Shown here in pieces: positions 22,991 through 34,281 of a stretch of 64,000 nucleotides of DNA. The notes under the pieces are model-generated. The model was not told where the DNA came from and did not search any database. It saw nothing but the letters and a program-made list of their open reading frames with translations. Both the position numbers and the translations under genes were made by a program. Numbering within the stretch: the stretch's first letter is position 1; each line of letters begins with the position of its first letter. This stretch comes from Annulohypoxylon bovei var. microspora (Eukaryota > Ascomycota > Sordariomycetes > Xylariales > Hypoxylaceae): contig MU405275.1 in assembly GCA_022836615.1 (NCBI GenBank), positions 62,001 to 126,000 on the forward strand, written 5' to 3'.

Positions 22991-23716
22991 TGGATAGGAA
23001 ATATCGGATCAGCCACAGGCGCGTCTAACATTCAACCATCCCATAAAGCATAAAGTAAGTAAAGCAGAGAAATTATTGTGAATAACTAGGCGATTGTCAA
23101 TCATCAGGATTATCTTTTTGGTTCTCGAAGGATTAAATCCGACTATCCGATCATCCGATCATCCGACCTCCGCCACACCCTTGTTTGTTTCCATATTTTT
23201 AGAGTTCTTGGACGGGATTGATGAACTCAATATAAGCTGGCAGCGCAAGTTCATAAGAGAAGTTATGTCTTTTTATATACTTTTCATTACCTATGCGATT
23301 CATAAGCAATCGCTAGGTACTTTAATACCTAACATTACATGTATTAAATGTCAATTCTAAATTCAAAGTTGAAGTTTAGAAATTCAATCATTTTCAACTT
23401 TGATAACCTATAATGTGGTACAATACCTAATTCAACAATAAACACAATAAACAATGCCATTATGAACAGAGGAATATTTAATACAGATAACTTCACCTAT
23501 GTGCTATGTAAGTCTTTATTACAATAGGTACCAAATTCATGATGTCATCCTACCTGACCTTAGCCAGTTGTCCAACTGCCGGCACTATCCACTGCCACCC
23601 CCGCGGGATTGCGGGATTGATTGGTAAGTCGTTCAAAGTCCGGTTCCGCTCGGTATGAGGCCGCGTGATTTCTTGCCTCAAACGTCATCTAAGCCTAGTT
23701 GGTTTACCGACAATCA
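22991..23716. other. Intergenic region between divergent genes
   Basis: Shared upstream region of the Zn2Cys6 regulator (-) and the hypothetical gene at 23717 (+). AT-rich with a triplicated CCGATCATCCGA-like stretch near 23143-23165. No gene recognised. Confidence 0.45.
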
Positions 23717-24433
23717 ATGGCGAGTTCACTACACGAAGAAGATGATCCTCCTCCCTACGTTGTAGGAAATCATAACGATGCAGGTGAAATTCTCCAGCCT
23801 GTCATTCTCGTACTGACAGGCCACTTCATCCGCGCTCAGACTGTTGACGGTACTCCGTTGTATGAACTATCTCGGGATGTCCGGACATCTTCAACAAGTG
23901 AAGCTCAGCTTGCTCAGGTATCACTTGAACGTCTGATTCACAATGTACGGGTCAGCGCCAACGGTACGCCTCGGGTCTTACACCGAAACAGGCACATATT
24001 CGAGTTGAAGCATCTGCCGCCAGTCATATCTACTGGGTTTCCCTATTGCTTGGATGCCATGTCGCGACATGCCCTGGGAAACCTAGCGCTAAAGACTGCT
24101 TCATTCCCGCGATCACGATTCAAAATCGTAAAGATAAAAGAAGAGAAGGGAGACGGGCTTCCCAAAGGCTACAAGGCAAGGAAAGAGTCTTTAAAGGAGG
24201 GCGAGATGATCTTCGAGATGCTCAGGAAACGCGGCCACTATGAGTGGATGGGCCCTGATGGAAATCGCATCGCGGTAGAGGACGAAACGGATGGCCACCA
24301 TAGATTGATAGTCACCGCGCCCGTGATGAGAAGGACGATGGACGCCATGATAGGTAGTTGGTGCTTGAGAATTTGGCGCGATAGTATTAAGTCGAACCAC
24401 CAACCCGGGAAAGCACGTAAGTTCACTGCTTGA
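23717..24433 (+). CDS. Conserved-looking hypothetical protein, 238 residues
   Basis: One exon from ATG at 23717 (MASSLHEEDDPPPYV). It contains EILQPVILVLTGHFIRAQTV, GTPLYELSRDVRTSSTSEAQ, IFELKHLPPVISTGFPYCLD, RSRFKIVKIKEEKG, EMIFEMLRKRGHYEWMGPDG and TAPVMRRTMDAMIGSWCLRI. The beta-strand-rich pattern and DGTPLYELSRD remind me of uncharacterised fungal proteins related to scramblase/tubby-like (LURP-one) folds, in which a ligand barrel wraps a helix. That link is a guess. There is no signal peptide. A short PPPYV motif near the N-terminus could bind WW domains. Confidence 0.65.
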   Translation: MASSLHEEDDPPPYVVGNHNDAGEILQPVILVLTGHFIRAQTVDGTPLYELSRDVRTSSTSEAQLAQVSLERLIHNVRVSANGTPRVLHRNRHIFELKHLPPVISTGFPYCLDAMSRHALGNLALKTASFPRSRFKIVKIKEEKGDGLPKGYKARKESLKEGEMIFEMLRKRGHYEWMGPDGNRIAVEDETDGHHRLIVTAPVMRRTMDAMIGSWCLRIWRDSIKSNHQPGKARKFTA

Positions 24434-25370
24434 ATTGCTATTAGGCCTCGAGTGTGTGCTGATCTCCCGAAGTCAAGACCAGAGTACGTAGCGCACGTGA
24501 GGTTCTCCCAAGGTGGTGGTGAATAGCGCAATATGACAGAATGGCATGGTCAGTAAATGGGAGTCGGGCTCTCGCCTATATTAATCACATCAACAGAATG
24601 AAGGGCCATGGGCACGCTTATAACTACCTAACGTCTAAGACAAGATTGAAGGTTTCTCTAACTCAACCCAAACCACGACAGGCCTTGGCATCAAGAAGAG
24701 GGTGCGAGGACCATGCACGATTCACGAATTGTATGTATCCATGATGTTTATAGTTTTTGTTTCATAGCTTACATTTAAATTGGTTGGCTAGGGACATTTC
24801 ATAAGATCTAATCTCATTGGTGATTGAACCGTCGAACCCTACTCATTCCCGGATCTACTGCGACAGATCTTATACACCAAAAATAGCCAAATATGTATGC
24901 GTACTATGTAAACGGCAGCGTCCGAGCTCATTTCTAAACTTTTACATAGCCAGTGAAACGACATCTTACCTGATTTCAGCGAATTGAGTATCGCCGTTGG
25001 CGACCTTGGCGCCAAGGTGATCAGCGTTGACAGTTGAGGTTTGAAACATCTCATTATTAGTGCTTCACGCCACGAGTTTCAAACTTTCTGGGCGCTCAAG
25101 TTGGGATGACGATGGAGACCCCGCGATTTATCTTAAGGCCATCAAGTATGTAGAAGATGTTTCTTCTTGAGATCTACGCCTAGGCACGTGTGATTTTCAT
25201 ATCATCTTTCTTCACTTCGAGTCTTAGGCTGCGCCCTCACTATTCACCATCTACGGCAGGTCCTATTTATAACATTTATTTTCGTGGCGGTAGACTTGCG
25301 CTCTCCCCCTTTTTTATCAACCTCCAGGACTCCTAGATTGTCTAGGCTCTAACAGTGTCGCATACTCATC
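24434..25370. other. Spacer without recognised gene
   Basis: Frames at 24541-24744 (+) and 24839-25054 (-) have no motif. The last 150 nt before 25371 are CT-rich and probably promoter of the following gene. Confidence 0.45.
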
Positions 25371-26650
25371 ATGAGGTGAGTGCTTATAGCGCTTGTGTCT
25401 ATACCTGCGTACCTATTCATATTCTAATCGAGACAGGATCCCAATCTATCGGAGGCGTGCTCGCACAAATGATTTCAAGATATTTGTTCGCGACGACGCC
25501 CTGATCAACCCCGACGACCCGAGTATATCTGATTCTGATTCTGATTCCGATGGTGATGGACTAGACTCACCCTCGCCAACGTCGCCTGAGTTCCCGCCTC
25601 CTCCGCCTCCGCCTCCGCCTCCCGCTCAGGTCGAGAATCCCGCACAAGACCCAGCAGTGGCTTCATCAGAACAGATTCCACCAGTAGCTACCAATACAGT
25701 TTCTTCGACCGAACAGAGTTCATCGACCACTACCAAACCAGTCACTTCATCAGAACAGATTTCATCAACTGCTACCAACTCAGTCTCTTTACAGCCGACT
25801 ACGTTGAGTTCGAGCACTACTGTGTTAGCTGCTCAGACATCCGCGATTGAAGCAAGTGCTACGCAGAGTACAGCTTCGCAAAGCACCGACGTTGTTGAAG
25901 CACAGGCAAGCCAAGAAGGCGGTGCTACGCCTACCATGAGTTCAGGGGGAGCCATAGCATTTGGTACAGTTGGTAAGGCTCTCCATCCTAAATCGAGGTC
26001 TCGCTTTAGTATAATAAAAAGCTAATGCATATCTTTCCTATATAACAGGAGCCGTTGTTATAGTAGTAGCCATAATTATCTTTATATGGAGGTGCCGGCG
26101 ACGTCAAAACAAGGAAGACGGAAGTCTATTTAAACCCTCCGGTTTCACAAGAATGAAAGAGGACAGACGTCCAGTTACAGCAGACTATGGATCATCAAGA
26201 GGTGGATCGTCAAGAGATACGCCATCAAGGATTATGGACAACCTCATGACAGCGGCATACGCTGCTGAAGATGGCAATGCTTCGCAGTACGGCGTGTCCA
26301 CAAACGAGAAACAGCAACCTAACACATATACGTTCGGTCCAGATTCGAGACTACCCATGCCGATGAGACAATCAAGTACTTCAGCCCCGCAGCCTCCAGA
26401 CGGCGGCAGAGGTTCAAACTCACTTTACGTGAACCAACTTCTTTCCGGATTCTACAAAGGCCAGGCAACAGACGGGCTCGCGGCCCCTCCTAACGCGAGA
26501 GTGCCCCCACCGGCAGCTCCGTCGATAGCTGGACGAACTGAGGTGACGACTAACACCGAGAGCACGTGGAGGACGTGGGGCTGGTCGCAACATAAACAGC
26601 CCAAAGATACCTGGATTGACAAATGCGTTCGCCTCGGAGGACTAAGATGA
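25371..26650 (+). CDS. Single-pass membrane protein with Ser/Thr/Pro-rich outer part
   Basis: Exons 25371-25375, 25437-25972 and 26049-26650 (GTGAGT-CAG, GTAAGG-CAG) give 380 residues. The first exon codes only for Met and part of Arg. The first ~175 residues hold a Ser/Asp repeat (SDSDSDSDGDG), a nine-proline run and a long Ser/Thr-rich, probably O-glycosylated region. A single membrane segment follows at about 178-194 (GAVVIVVAIIIFIWRCRRR), split by intron 2, then a basic anchor and a ~185-residue cytoplasmic-type tail with KPSGFTRMKEDRRP, LYVNQLLSGFYKG and a Trp-rich end (STWRTWGWSQ). The layout resembles fungal wall-sensor or Mid2/SKG6-like proteins, but no N-terminal signal peptide is visible. 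Orientation is therefore uncertain. A different first exon is possible. Confidence 0.65.
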
Positions 26651-27495
26651 TGACCTTAGCTCGCTTGAACAAGTTCGTAGAGTAGATTTGGACCTTTGAT
26701 CGAGTTGTGACAGATGTTGAAACAAAGTCTTGTGAGATACGCGTTTTCAGTCACTACAGTCTTGCGAAATACCATTGCTTTCCAGAGTGCGGTAAATAGA
26801 TCAAGTAATTTCATTAGGCTCGGTACGTTTTGGTTGCCCGTCTCCGTCCTGGAGTATCACTACCTAATGTAGAGAAAATCCCAAATTGCGAGTTCAAATG
26901 TTCCTGACTATGGTGTCTATAACAAGCATAATAGACTTTCAGTCAACTATTATGTCGATGATGTCGTTGTAGTTGTCTTATCTAGAGACGCGGCGACAGC
27001 AACCATGGCCTCCAATAGTCACATACGATACCCCTATTCCACATAGCTCAGGGGTAACAAAAGGGGAGCGGACTTAACTAAAAGGACAACCTCGGGCCCG
27101 AAAATGCGATCGGTGCCGGTTGGTTTTTATTTTCAAGATTCTTAGCCCGCGACTAATTTAGATTCTAACAAAATCACTATTCAATTTCTGAAAGTGTAAC
27201 TGGGAGACGCTTATATAATCGAAGTTGACGATTTCCAATCGTCAGCTTAAAATCTTTCTTATTATGTACAACTGCGCCGCAGTCATCCATACGAGATTCG
27301 CAGGTAAATTATGTGCAAGTAGGTACCCAAGTACCCAAACAATCGTGAGCTTGAGGGTGCCGATGGTCCGGATAAGATAATGCCAAGGTCGGATCCCGGT
27401 TCCGACAAATAAAAAGAAAGCAGCTAAGTGGCGGGGATTGGCTGCTGCTTTGGACTTCTAACATCGTGAAACCCCTGAGCTGACGAGAACTCATA
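26651..27495. other. Spacer without recognised gene
   Basis: About 850 nt, AT-rich. It presumably holds the 3' end of the membrane protein gene and the promoter of the SGNH gene. Nothing else seen. Confidence 0.45.
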
Positions 27496-27675
27496 ATGCC
27501 TTATTCCCAACGCGTTGTCATCGATGATAACTACACCACCATCTTTGAACAGATGGGCCTCTCACCACCACCACCATGCTCCTGCAATCGCGCCTATCCG
27601 CGCTTCACCTGCGATGGAAACAGCTCCCTAACCTCCACAAAGTATTGGTCGTATTCGCGCTTGTGCTGTTCCTAA
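27496..27675 (+). promoter_or_regulatory. Upstream open frame overlapping the SGNH start codon
   Basis: An ATG at 27496 opens a 59-codon frame that ends with TAA at 27673-27675. It thus overlaps the proposed main ATG at 27576 in another frame. If the mRNA starts before 27496, ribosomes would meet this frame first, which could lower translation of the hydrolase. Alternatively the transcript starts between the two ATGs and the frame is meaningless. Confidence 0.3.
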
Positions 27676-28696
27676 TAGGTAAGCTGGTTCTTTTTTGAGG
27701 ACTCGTGCATACGTGACCTAACATGGAAATTCAATGCAGTGATATTCATACAACCCACGCCCGAAGTTGCCCGCGATGGGTGGAATCGCCTCACGCAGAC
27801 CGAAAACGGCCCTCTGGCAGGCGGCATCCCCCTCCGCGTCATGTTCATCGGCGCCTCGATGACCCTCGGCGAGCACTCGACCGGCGAAGTAGGATACAGG
27901 AAGCAGATCCGGGACTGGCTTGTCTCTAGGGGCAACCCCGTCAACTTTGTCGGCCAGGTATGATTTCACCCAGCTGTCCTATCGCAAGTGCGGGGCGCCT
28001 TCAGTTGTGTTGTTCTAACATCCCGCGTGCTTCCAGAACCGATACGGCGACTTCAAGGACAACGACGTCCAAGCCTTCGGCGCCCAGCCCATCAAGCCGA
28101 CCCTCGACCGCCTGAAAGAAGTCGTGCCGCAGGTGCAGCCCAACCTCATCGTCATCAACGCGGGCTCGAGCGACTGCTTCCAGCTCGACCACTGGGGCCC
28201 CGCATACGTCCTACAAAGCATGCGCGAGCTCGTGGACTTCCTATTCGAGGCGTCGCCGCGCGCCACGATCATCATGTCGACGATCATCACGTCGCCGTGG
28301 GAGGGCACGGAGCGGTGCGTCAAGTCGTCGAACGCGCAGATCCGGCAGGTGGCGATCGACCTGATCCGCGAGGGCCGGCCCGTGACGATGGCCGAGATGC
28401 ACTTCGACCAGGGCTTGCCGCACCGCGTCGAGCGCGCCGACATCGGCCCCGACGACATGCACCCCACCGACAAGGGCTACTTCAAGATGGGCGACATCTT
28501 CATCGACAAGATCCTCGAGGTCGACCGCAACGGCTGGCTCAAGCGCCCCGCCGACAACGGCGTCCCGGCCGACGGCGACGCCGCTAGGGATGCGGAGGAC
28601 GCCATTAAGGCTATGGACGAGAAGGTTAAGGAGAAGCAGGAGGGCGAGAACGCGCATACGCTGCCTGGGAGACGGGGGAGGGCGTTTAATACCTAG
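27576..28696 (+). CDS. Membrane-anchored or secreted SGNH/GDSL hydrolase
   Basis: Exons 27576-27678, 27740-27957 and 28037-28696 (GTAAGC-CAG, GTATGA-CAG) give 326 residues. Residues 23-38 form a hydrophobic signal anchor (KVLVVFALVLFLIVIFI) split by intron 1, after a basic RLSALHLRWK stretch. SGNH landmarks follow: FIGASMTLGEH with nucleophile Ser74, a block III in which NAGSSD stands where GxND is usual, and DDMHPTDKG with Asp246 and His249. ENG-to-GYRKQIRDWLV matches the GYR block of SGNH esterases. The usual Asn is replaced by Ser, so the oxyanion hole may differ. A Lys/Glu-rich tail follows the domain. Exon 3 is very GC-rich. Substrate unknown; carbohydrate or lipid esters are both possible. 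Confidence 0.8.
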
Positions 28697-29127
28697 ACGG
28701 CACCCGGCTGTTTAGCCTGATGTCCCGGAATGGCTTTGGTACCTGCGTAGGTACCTACATAGGTGCATCACTGTAGATTTTTACCGGTCTGGGAAAATAC
28801 GTGCTAGGCGGTCCATGTAAGTAGGACGGATCGCGGTTAATGCTCACAATCAGATATTCTATAATATGTAACAAGAGAAACTTGCCAGCTTTATGGATCT
28901 GGCTATCTCGTGCTATTCATTTTCGTGTCTTCTTTTTTTTCTACTCTCTTGACTTTTATCTCACATGCCTGAAGATATTCCCGAAATAGCTCTAAGTCGC
29001 GTGTCTCGCTAAATAGGACCTAGTTCGAAGACTTCCCCGGATTTTCCTGTTTTGGGGAGATTCGCACTAGCAAGTTTTGGATAGGGACTTAGCATGGTCG
29101 CTATGGGAATCGCAAATCTAGCTTCCT
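28697..29127. other. Spacer between convergent genes
   Basis: 3' flanks of the SGNH gene (+) and the EGF/propeller gene (-). Contains GGTACCTGCGTAGGTACCTACATAGGT near 28739, another copy of the spacer motif. No gene. Confidence 0.5.
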
Positions 29128-30261
29128 CTAGTATTGCCTTGCCCCTTGTCCGATGGGCTGGACCAAGGTGTAACTAGCAGAGCTGTTAAACTCTTGCACA
29201 CCGTTGATCAAGTACAACGGCGTGAGGCTGCCGTCGTCGCTGAAGTAGAGCTGCGGCCGCTCTCGCCGGTAGTAATCAGTCCTCCCGCCATCTACGAATG
29301 CCACCGTCGTGTTGTACGCCGCCTGCAACTTGAACGTCCAGTTGCCCGCCAGGCTACGCGAAAACAGGTGCCCTCCTACGCGAGGGTATTTCTCGCCCCG
29401 CTCGGCGATGTCGATCATCCAGTGGCAGAGGATGTGCCAGTTTCCGCGCCTGTCGCGCCATAGGAACGGGTCCTCCGTCCAGTGGTCGCTGTAGTCCGAC
29501 GTGTTCCACGGCATCGACTTGACCAGCTCGTAGGTACTGTTGAAGCCTTCCGCACGGTAGATGAAGTTGTCCTCTACGCCGAGTATCACCTCAGGGGTAG
29601 GGTCGTCTTGCGTCCACAACGGCCACGGAGTTGGGTTTGTCGCATCGAGAAGACGCTTTGACGGCTCCCATGGCCCGCGAGTGTCAGGGGCGCTGGAGAC
29701 GGAGATGTTGTTCGCCCATTTGTACGATTTGCACGTGTCCGGCGTGTCGGTCTCTATTCCTATGGTGTACAGGAGATATCTGCTGTCCGCGGGGCTCCAC
29801 ACGACTCTGGCGTTGTGACGGAACGTGCCGAGGAGCTCTTCCGCATAATAGTACGGTCCGGCCGGCCCCGTACGCGACTCGGCGCGAACCACGGTGCTGA
29901 ACGGCCTCCAACCTGATAACCCGCATCCGTGGGCGAATTGGTCGACGATTAGGTGGAAGAGCTTCTTGTCGAAGCGGTCCTGGACAATGGTTCCTCCCCA
30001 CGACGAATTCCCTTTTGTGCTGTAGAAATCCGGTAGGGTGAAGTTCGTGTAATTGTACCCCGTCCACCGTGTAGCAGGTTGGAGGTCGAGCTGGCCGCAA
30101 TCGTCTGACTTCCAGCCCGTATCACATTCACACTTTCTCGATGATCCGTTGCAAATGCCGTTAAGGCTGCAGTCTTCGTCTGTCATACATGCTTGAGTAA
30201 GAATACGGAAAGTGGCAAGGAGGATTAAGAAGGCTTTTAAGAATGTTGGTGTGTACCTCAT
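29128..30261 (-). CDS. Secreted EGF-like domain plus five-bladed propeller (GH43-like) protein
   Basis: Intronless, ATG 30261 to TAA, 377 residues. A signal peptide (residues 1-23, FLKAFLILLATF core) precedes a compact EGF-like module with six cysteines at 25, 31, 37, 44, 46 and 55, ending CECDTGWKSDDC. The rest reads as a five-bladed beta-propeller of the GH43/GH32/arabinanase superfamily. Blades include WGGTIVQDRFDKKLFHLIVD, YYYAEELLGTFRHNARVVWS, TQDDPTPEVILGVEDNFIYR, DHWTEDPFLWRDRRGNWHIL and RRERPQLYFSDDGSLTPLYL. Glu in WTEDPFLW and the Asp residues near blade starts are candidate catalytic residues, as in GH43. This is family inference. Several N-glycosylation sequons (NYTNFT, NSS, NTS) agree with secretion. 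EGF-like modules are unusual in fungi and may mediate binding. Confidence 0.8.
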   Translation of the reverse strand: MRYTPTFLKAFLILLATFRILTQACMTDEDCSLNGICNGSSRKCECDTGWKSDDCGQLDLQPATRWTGYNYTNFTLPDFYSTKGNSSWGGTIVQDRFDKKLFHLIVDQFAHGCGLSGWRPFSTVVRAESRTGPAGPYYYAEELLGTFRHNARVVWSPADSRYLLYTIGIETDTPDTCKSYKWANNISVSSAPDTRGPWEPSKRLLDATNPTPWPLWTQDDPTPEVILGVEDNFIYRAEGFNSTYELVKSMPWNTSDYSDHWTEDPFLWRDRRGNWHILCHWMIDIAERGEKYPRVGGHLFSRSLAGNWTFKLQAAYNTTVAFVDGGRTDYYRRERPQLYFSDDGSLTPLYLINGVQEFNSSASYTLVQPIGQGARQY

Positions 30262-31972
30262 ATTTAAGAAGGCAATACCACTCTAGATGATTGAAGGCGC
30301 ATTAACTTCTAGAGCTGAGGTAGTGATGCTGTGCTTGATTGTGGGAAAATAAGGGGTGTAGATGAGGAGATTTTGGGTCGTCTAACCGCTTGAGTTCGTT
30401 GGAGAAGCTATTCTCGGTATACTACCTTCCGATGCTTCTAAAATAGTTCTCCACGCAGAGGGCAAGCAGTTCTAAAATACGTCCTTAACTATTTTCTATA
30501 GAAAAAATCATCATCATTATTCCTCTTTATAGGAGGTTTGGGTACCTATTGAATGTGGTAGGTAGGCGGGCTTTATTTTTCATAAGGAATCTCATAAACT
30601 ACCTAACACTACCCTATAAAAGCTTATCAAAAACGTCAAGCTTCAATTCAATCTTAGCACAAGTCTGAACGATGTCAACCACTTGGGACTACGGGCTTAT
30701 AACAATGACTGAGTGGATATTTAGGTAGATAAGTATTAAGAGAATTGAGTGGTAACTACTTATTCTTATATTATTTTGTTAATTGGCCTACTTTATATAA
30801 ATTACGATTCTTTTAGTCTTCCTTTTAGGTTCGCTTGCAATTAACTGAAGCAACAACATTAAGGAATTTACCTCTTCGCTTCCATTTTTGGAAATTGGGA
30901 ATAAATTGTAAATTTCGACCCAATCTGTTATATGCAGACTAACAAGCTACTGAATCCTAAGACTTTTCTATGTATGTTATTCATTTTCATACAAATCCAA
31001 TCGATATATGTCACGTATAATTGTGGATCTATACTCCCCCGCTACACCTAGATCTAAGTTGACATCTGAGTTGACATCTATAAATACTACATAACCCTAG
31101 GCTCTTTTAACCCGTCAGAGGCGTTCCAAGACTTCATCCTTTCGACTCGATTTCGGCTGTGACAACATACACTAACGCACTCGGATGTCGTATTGCCCAA
31201 GCGTGCCTAATATCAATTCTAAATGGCCATAGGGGTCATATGCACATCTGAATATGTCTAATAAACAACAAAGGACTGTTCCCCACCAGCAGGGGGCTAC
31301 GTGGTGAAAATGGATCTGTTCCCAAAAGGGGCTGAGATCTTTCCTAGGGCTAAACACGGTGTTGGTAGCCCGGGTGGGACCGTATTGATACTGTACACGG
31401 ACCATGACCCTGAATTCCTATGTAGGTGATGGATGTAAAGATTCTGAGATTGCGAAGTGGGAAATATACGATGCCCCCGGATTGACTGCACTTAATAGCT
31501 GCTCAACATAGATGAGCGGGTATGTAATTTTAATACGCATGACTTTCGGCGTTCATCGTTGATTGAAAATGCAGGTGTATATGAGGCGCCTGCATCTGCT
31601 GCATGAAACCAGACTGAGATCGCACAGTGTGAAAAGTAAATAGGGTCCTGGTCAATGCGTCTGGCGGTAAGAGAGGTTGATTTAATTTGTTACCAGGAAT
31701 TATTCTGCCTTTGTCTCGATATATGTATTCAAGGGTGATTCACTCGTAATAACTTCCTCAGTTACTATCTAACTTGTTTTTATGATATCTGGGTATCTGG
31801 GTATTGTTAGTCGGAATTGTGCTTGAAATCTACTTAACCTAACTAAATCTTGCTGAAGCCCAATAATTGTTTCCTAGAACATCCATACCATCTATCAAGA
31901 TCCACCTCAGTGAAGGAGGAACCCTCGTGTGTTCGCTGAAGTGTAAAAGCTACGAGCGAGGTGGTAACCACC
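30262..31972. other. AT-rich intergenic region between divergent genes
   Basis: About 1.7 kb upstream of both the EGF/propeller gene (-) and the BTB gene (+). No recognisable coding region. Small frames at 31172-31491 (-) have no motif. Confidence 0.5.
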
Positions 31973-33639
31973 ATGGCCCCTCAACATTGCACAATGCCTG
32001 CCGGCTTAGTAAATGGAGGCGCGCCTACCTCTCAGCCCCCTACTCCTGCCTTTGGGGAGAGCCCCCTCGGCAGTCTCTTCTCGCCCACAACCGCACAAGC
32101 TCGCCCTCATACAAGTCTGTTCGGAGCCATAAGTCCTCAGGACAACCGAACTCCGATGGGACCATTCGGAACCGCTAAAGCCCCACCACCCCAACAGCAA
32201 CCATCTCCTACACACGGATTTCATTTTGGTAACCCGAATCAACCGCGCGGGCTAGTTATCGGATCGCCCGCCCCTGTTCAGCCAGGTCCGTCATCGCCGA
32301 GCCTATTTGGTCCCAGGCCCACTGCTCCGGTGGCTAGTCCTGTGCCGGCAGTACGGACAAGCCAGGTACAAGCAAGGAGTACTAGGACCTCGCCTAACAG
32401 GGCCTCTCCCGAAAGGACCTCTCCTGAAAGGGTCTCTCCTCAAAGGGCCTCGTCTATGCGCGGTAGTCAAACCCCAACTTCCAGCTCCAGTCAGTCGCCG
32501 GCGAAAAGCTCACCGAGTAGCGTTTTCGGAAGCACTCGTGCGCCATCCCCGGGATCGCGGACATCGATGGAACAAGAAGCGACCCCTCGGCCCCCCAAGT
32601 GCTATGTCGACGCTAAAGGCGACCTGTGCCTGGAGGTGGGCCATCTCTCGGCGGAGTTCATAGTCTGCTCCAAAGCTATGTCCAGGTCGTCGCCTTTCTG
32701 GAAGAAGATGCTGTACGGGGGGTTTGCCGAGGGCAAGAACGCGCAGCCGAAGGACGGGAAGTCGGCGTGGGTCGTGAAGCTGCCCGAAGACAACTCCGCC
32801 GCGATGGGGATAATACTTAATATCATTCATAGCCGTTTTGACCAAGTGTCCGGTTACGAGGATTTCGTGTATACAACGCATCTCTATAACCTGTGTGTCT
32901 TGACGGATAAGTATGACATGACTCATATCTTACGGCCCTGGGCTAAGGGCTGGTCGCGCTCCACGCATATCCAGTGCGAAAAGCTCGGCCAATCCTTGCG
33001 CTCGAAGTTCTGCCACGAGCGACTCTGGATCGCATGGGAGCTTGGAGATTTTGTCACTTTCGACGCGATGTCGAAAGCCTTACTCCTAAATTCGTCGAGT
33101 TCGGCGGGGAACAACCTGCGATACGTGGGAGCTCTGGAGCCGCCCGAGATTTATGGTAAGCCTTATTTATGACCCCTTATTCTAATAGAATGTTAACCGA
33201 ATCTGCAGAAAGTATACAGCGAGCGCGATTGGCTATGATCAAGGCGCTTCTCAGTCGCCTGGACGCCATATTACAAGGCCTTGTCCAACAGAATAAGTCG
33301 CTCTGTTCGAGATACAAAGTATCGTCCGAGAGAGGCGAATGCTTGGCTTCGATGCTCGGTACGACCATTCAATCTCTCCACGGCAACGGGCTATGGCCCA
33401 TACCACAACCCACGGCCGTCGAGTGCAGCGTATGGGATTTCGCGGCGAAGCTCCAGGCCGTTCAGATCGAGGGCGACGCTGGAATCTATCATAAATGCTC
33501 CCAAACTGTTGTCCTCAAGGCCGAGATCGAAAAGACCCTATACTCTATCCCCGAGCTTCTTTCTGAAGTACACTGGCGCCATCTTCAGAGCCAGGCCAGC
33601 AAATCCGGAATGCCCACGTTCGAATTGCGAGCTCACTAG
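31973..33639 (+). CDS. BTB/POZ domain protein with FG- and SP-rich N-terminal region
   Basis: Two exons, 31973-33155 and 33209-33639 (GTAAGC-CAG, split Glu codon), give 537 residues. I chose the ATG at 31973; the frame is open a little upstream without an ATG. The first ~200 residues are disordered and rich in Pro, Ser and Gly, with phenylalanine-glycine spots (SLFG, GPFG, FHFGN, SLFGPR, SVFGS) and five RxSPx repeats. A BTB-like fold follows from about residue 205: KGDLCLEVGHLSAEFIVCSK, SRSSPFWKKMLYGGFAEG, AMGIILNIIHSRF, and then the helical back LYNLCVLTDKYDMTHILRPW. This is the domain form common in filamentous fungi. FG dipeptides recall nucleoporins, but the protein is not one. It probably makes protein-protein contacts; the partner is unknown. 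Confidence 0.78.
32384..32453 (+). repeat. 15-nt coding repeat (RxSPx)n in the BTB gene
   Basis: About four and a half 15-nt units encode RTSPN, RASPE, RTSPE, RVSPQ, RAS. The SP dipeptides are potential proline-directed phosphorylation sites. Confidence 0.75.
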
Positions 33640-34281
33640 GAATCGAGACGCACCGAAGCTACGGCGCAAAAAGCGAAGGAATTATTAGCCGCTGCTTATC
33701 GAAATGTAAGGATTGAACGGGGCTGGGAGTCTTCCTCGGATAGCGAGTAGAAGTAGACATATACATGTGTACAACTCAAGATGAATTATGACGTTTTCCA
33801 TCAATAACTTATCGGGGGGATGGGGATGGGGTCTTCAGAATTATTGGTAATCGACGTGGCATAGCACAGGGCTAGGGGTACCACAGCATATGCGTATTTT
33901 ATTGTACATAGGGTGTCGACAGGCGCATAAATTGACACATGAAACATATTGGTCCGAGATTGGCGGCCTCTGTCTCAGTGCAGGTCACGATAATGTAACC
34001 ACCCTATAGCTAAACCGTTAGCCGTCAAGAACCGGAGCACCGCAGCGGATAGGAGTATTTGAGACATGTTAAATATGTACCTACCTACGTACATAAGGTA
34101 ACCAACCCCTCTTGCCCCCGTCGACTTCCAAGACCCAAGGGATAAGTATGACATAAAAACCACGCCTTGTAGCACGTTAGACGTAAACTCGCTTCAATTC
34201 CTAGGTAATATTGCTAAATCCATCCAGCGCTCTATTCTGCCCCCTTCCCTCCCTCCGCAAACCCTACGTATTCATTTCCAC
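33640..34281. other. Spacer between convergent BTB and EME1 genes
   Basis: 3' regions of both genes. Contains an ACCTACCTACGTAC motif near 34079. No gene recognised. Confidence 0.5.

Noticed and set aside
24800..24860. Possible tRNA B-box (GGGTTCGACGG on the minus strand)
   Set aside because: No matching A-box, acceptor stem or anticodon arm could be folded around it.
27988..28587. 199-codon plus-strand frame
   Set aside because: Arg/Pro-rich alternate frame over SGNH exon 3; the spliced SGNH frame has clear family motifs.
20324..31000. Secondary-metabolite gene cluster around the Zn2Cys6 regulator
   Set aside because: No PKS, NRPS, terpene synthase, P450 or methyltransferase in the neighbourhood; the hydrolases and membrane protein do not form a known pathway.
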